Assembly (NCBI RefSeq): GCF_012273895.1
Contig: NW_024045138.1
Location: 496,001 to 560,000 of the forward strand
DNA length: 64,000 nucleotides
From: Zerene cesonia
Taxonomy: Eukaryota; Arthropoda; Insecta; Lepidoptera; Pieridae
Reading direction: 5' to 3'
Shown here: positions 61,824-64,000 of the stretch, piece after piece
Layout of the letters: each line of letters starts with the position of its first letter
How positions within the stretch are numbered: position 1 is the stretch's first letter
The notes under the pieces: generated by a model
Told to the model about the DNA's origin: nothing
Database searches by the model: none
Seen by the model: the letters and a program-made list of their open reading frames with translations, nothing else
Position numbers and translations under genes: made by a program

Positions 61824-61856
61824 TATATAAGCCCCGTCTTCCCATTCCCAGCATCA
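61824..61856 (+). promoter_or_regulatory. Core promoter of the Manduca-type AKH gene
   Basis: TATATAAG at 61824-61831, with a likely initiator around 'gcatcacat' (61851-61859), about 28-31 bases downstream. The ATG at 61907 would have a leader of about 50 nt. Confidence 0.6.
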
Positions 61857-61906
61857 CATCGCATTTTGTTTTCATTTGTAACACAGATAAAAAAAACTAC
61901 AACAAA

Positions 61907-62388
61907 ATGTACAAAATCATCTTTTTCTTCGTCTTAGTGGCCTGCTTGTGCTTAACACAAGCACAGTTGACTTTTACTTCCAGCTGGGGCGGTAAAAGAT
62001 CAATGGGACCAATGCCTTGCAGAAATGAAGATGGTATTGCTAATATTTACCGATTAGTTCAGGTAAGACTTATTTATAAACTAACATTATGATTAATACA
62101 CTACTTCAATCCTATTTTTCGAATATTAGTGTTACTAGCATATAAGTTAAGTTTTTTTTTGTTCAATATCCTGCTGTTTTCTTTATTTTCGTAAGTAATA
62201 TGTAGATCTTTGGAACGTTTGTATCACTGATATTGCTTACTCCTAACCTCATATTGTTTGATTCTTTATTTTTAAATTAAACTTAAAAGGTACCAACTAC
62301 TCCTACATAACAAAACACTAATATTATATTGTTGTTTTACTATTTTCAGAACGAAGCTGAAAGATTATTGCTGTGCCAAAAGCCTTGA
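61907..62388 (+). CDS. AKH: Adipokinetic hormone precursor, Manduca type
   Basis: Two exons: 61907-62062 (156 nt, donor CAG|GTAAGA) and 62350-62388 (acceptor ttttcag), phase 0, 64 residues. The signal peptide is MYKIIFFFVLVACLCLTQA, then QLTFTSSWG-G-KR: processing gives pELTFTSSWG-NH2, the classic lepidopteran AKH first known from Manduca; a Lys-extended unamidated form (…SSWGGK) is known from Vanessa. The associated peptide SMGPMPCRNEDGIANIYRLV continues QNEAERLLLCQKP with two Cys, available for a disulfide or dimer. The hormone is secreted from corpora cardiaca and acts on fat body. Complete and intact. It is divergent to the octapeptide AKH gene, 1.8 kb between start codons. Confidence 0.95.
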
Positions 62389-62529
62389 AGTATTTCATCA
62401 TATTTTATTTGATGTTCTCACGTTTCGGCATGTTTTGTTCAAAGGAAATACGTTTTTTATTATCCTATTATGCATTTTTATATCATAAATTAATGTAAAT
62501 GACAATGTATCTAGGTACCTACATTATTG

Positions 62530-62535
62530 AATAAA
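62530..62535 (+). terminator. Polyadenylation signal of the Manduca-type AKH gene
   Basis: AATAAA 141 bases after the stop codon, followed by a T-rich stretch. Gives a short 3' UTR typical of neuropeptide genes. Confidence 0.65.
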
Positions 62536-62669
62536 AATTATATTTTAAAGTTAGATGTTTTATTTATTTGTAAATAGTTAGGAGAACGATATTAGGGAAT
62601 ACCTAATGTTATAGTGCCTCTTCGAAAATCCACAAAATTACACAAACCACGCGAGCGAAGTTATATAAA

Positions 62670-62858
62670 AACTAGCTGCACCTGGCAAACGCTGTTCTGC
62701 CTTACTCTGATCATTTAGGGGGATGAAAAATAGATGTTGGCCGATTTCCATAGATACCGGATAAGCACAAATAAAAAAAGGTGTGTGCGATTTACACACA
62801 ATAGAAGTGAAACTTCAGTAAATCGACAAAAGAATGAGATGAATATATATAAAATAGT
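62670..62858 (-). mobile_element. Helitron-like fragment cut by the gap
   Basis: It starts (plus sense) 'actagctgcacctggcaaac', i.e. a CTAG 3' terminus on minus, with 'ggggatgaaaaatagatgttggccgat' internally, phrases common in lepidopteran Helitron-like repeats. The rest is lost in the N run. Confidence 0.45.
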
Positions 62859-63858
62859 NNNNNNNNNNNNNNNNNNNNNNNNNNNNNNNNNNNNNNNNNN
62901 NNNNNNNNNNNNNNNNNNNNNNNNNNNNNNNNNNNNNNNNNNNNNNNNNNNNNNNNNNNNNNNNNNNNNNNNNNNNNNNNNNNNNNNNNNNNNNNNNNNN
63001 NNNNNNNNNNNNNNNNNNNNNNNNNNNNNNNNNNNNNNNNNNNNNNNNNNNNNNNNNNNNNNNNNNNNNNNNNNNNNNNNNNNNNNNNNNNNNNNNNNNN
63101 NNNNNNNNNNNNNNNNNNNNNNNNNNNNNNNNNNNNNNNNNNNNNNNNNNNNNNNNNNNNNNNNNNNNNNNNNNNNNNNNNNNNNNNNNNNNNNNNNNNN
63201 NNNNNNNNNNNNNNNNNNNNNNNNNNNNNNNNNNNNNNNNNNNNNNNNNNNNNNNNNNNNNNNNNNNNNNNNNNNNNNNNNNNNNNNNNNNNNNNNNNNN
63301 NNNNNNNNNNNNNNNNNNNNNNNNNNNNNNNNNNNNNNNNNNNNNNNNNNNNNNNNNNNNNNNNNNNNNNNNNNNNNNNNNNNNNNNNNNNNNNNNNNNN
63401 NNNNNNNNNNNNNNNNNNNNNNNNNNNNNNNNNNNNNNNNNNNNNNNNNNNNNNNNNNNNNNNNNNNNNNNNNNNNNNNNNNNNNNNNNNNNNNNNNNNN
63501 NNNNNNNNNNNNNNNNNNNNNNNNNNNNNNNNNNNNNNNNNNNNNNNNNNNNNNNNNNNNNNNNNNNNNNNNNNNNNNNNNNNNNNNNNNNNNNNNNNNN
63601 NNNNNNNNNNNNNNNNNNNNNNNNNNNNNNNNNNNNNNNNNNNNNNNNNNNNNNNNNNNNNNNNNNNNNNNNNNNNNNNNNNNNNNNNNNNNNNNNNNNN
63701 NNNNNNNNNNNNNNNNNNNNNNNNNNNNNNNNNNNNNNNNNNNNNNNNNNNNNNNNNNNNNNNNNNNNNNNNNNNNNNNNNNNNNNNNNNNNNNNNNNNN
63801 NNNNNNNNNNNNNNNNNNNNNNNNNNNNNNNNNNNNNNNNNNNNNNNNNNNNNNNNNN
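62859..63858. other. Assembly gap, 1000 N
   Basis: Exactly 1000 N; true length unknown. The last 142 bases after it (63859-64000) are AT-rich without a recognised feature. Confidence 0.99.
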
Positions 63859-64000
63859 AGAATTTTATTACATAAAAATATTCTATAATTCAAAAATGTG
63901 GTTCCATAGTATTATTTTTGAACTTTTAATTGTAAGTTTAATTATGTATCGCTACGTGAAAAAGGTATATATTATTATCAGATGTGTTCTAAAACTGAAA

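Noticed and set aside
62715..63893. Long open frames on both strands across 62715-63893
   Set aside because: Again produced by the 1000-N gap.

Overview
This window is nuclear DNA from an insect, almost certainly a lepidopteran and probably a butterfly. It is AT-rich, and its genes are split into small exons by long introns. It holds tRNA-derived SINEs and many short Helitrons of the kind common in moths and butterflies. It also encodes two adipokinetic hormone (AKH) peptides of lepidopteran type. Two 1000-base runs of N are assembly gaps (18565-18564+1000 and 62859-63858).

Layout. (1) 1-1529, minus strand: the 5' half of an UNC50 (unc-50 homologue) gene, three coding exons, with the rest beyond the left edge. 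(2) 2933-6472, minus strand: a complete five-exon CLIP-domain serine protease of 603 residues with an intact His/Asp/Ser triad. (3) 6.7-35.8 kb: mostly gene-poor, with Helitrons, SINEs, LINE remnants, one gap, perfect hairpins, a possible first exon on the minus strand near 14.2 kb, and a possible promoter or leader exon for the next gene near 29.1 kb. (4) 35804-50969, plus strand: a complete glutamate-gated chloride channel (GluCl) gene. It has ten coding positions, with three mutually exclusive versions of exon 3, and the reconstructed protein is 445 residues. The frame stays open for 50 more codons after the TGA. (5) 51.1-58.1 kb: AT-rich and repeat-bearing, no gene seen. (6) 58.1-62.4 kb: two divergently transcribed AKH genes. 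The minus-strand gene encodes an octapeptide-type hormone (QLTFSSGW-GKR) and the plus-strand gene a Manduca-type hormone (QLTFTSSWG-GKR). Both have recognisable TATA promoters.

The genes do not form a functional cluster: Golgi/receptor trafficking (UNC50), extracellular proteolysis (CLIP protease), inhibitory neurotransmission and the ivermectin target (GluCl), and energy-mobilising hormones (AKH). UNC-50 is known in C. elegans for assembly of Cys-loop receptors, the superfamily that includes GluCl, but nothing here shows that their proximity matters.

The best candidates for something undescribed are: (a) the coding-like 50-codon extension after the GluCl stop, which carries a hydrophobic, membrane-span-like segment; (b) two tandem splice donors 10 nt apart in the octapeptide AKH gene, which would switch between a 55-residue Cys-less precursor and a 68-residue precursor with one Cys; (c) the compact head-to-head AKH pair; (d) the exon 3 cluster with a third variant one codon longer, followed by a GC-rich hairpin beside a donor-like site. 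All exon joins were made by eye from splice sites, phase and family similarity. No search or transcript data were available.
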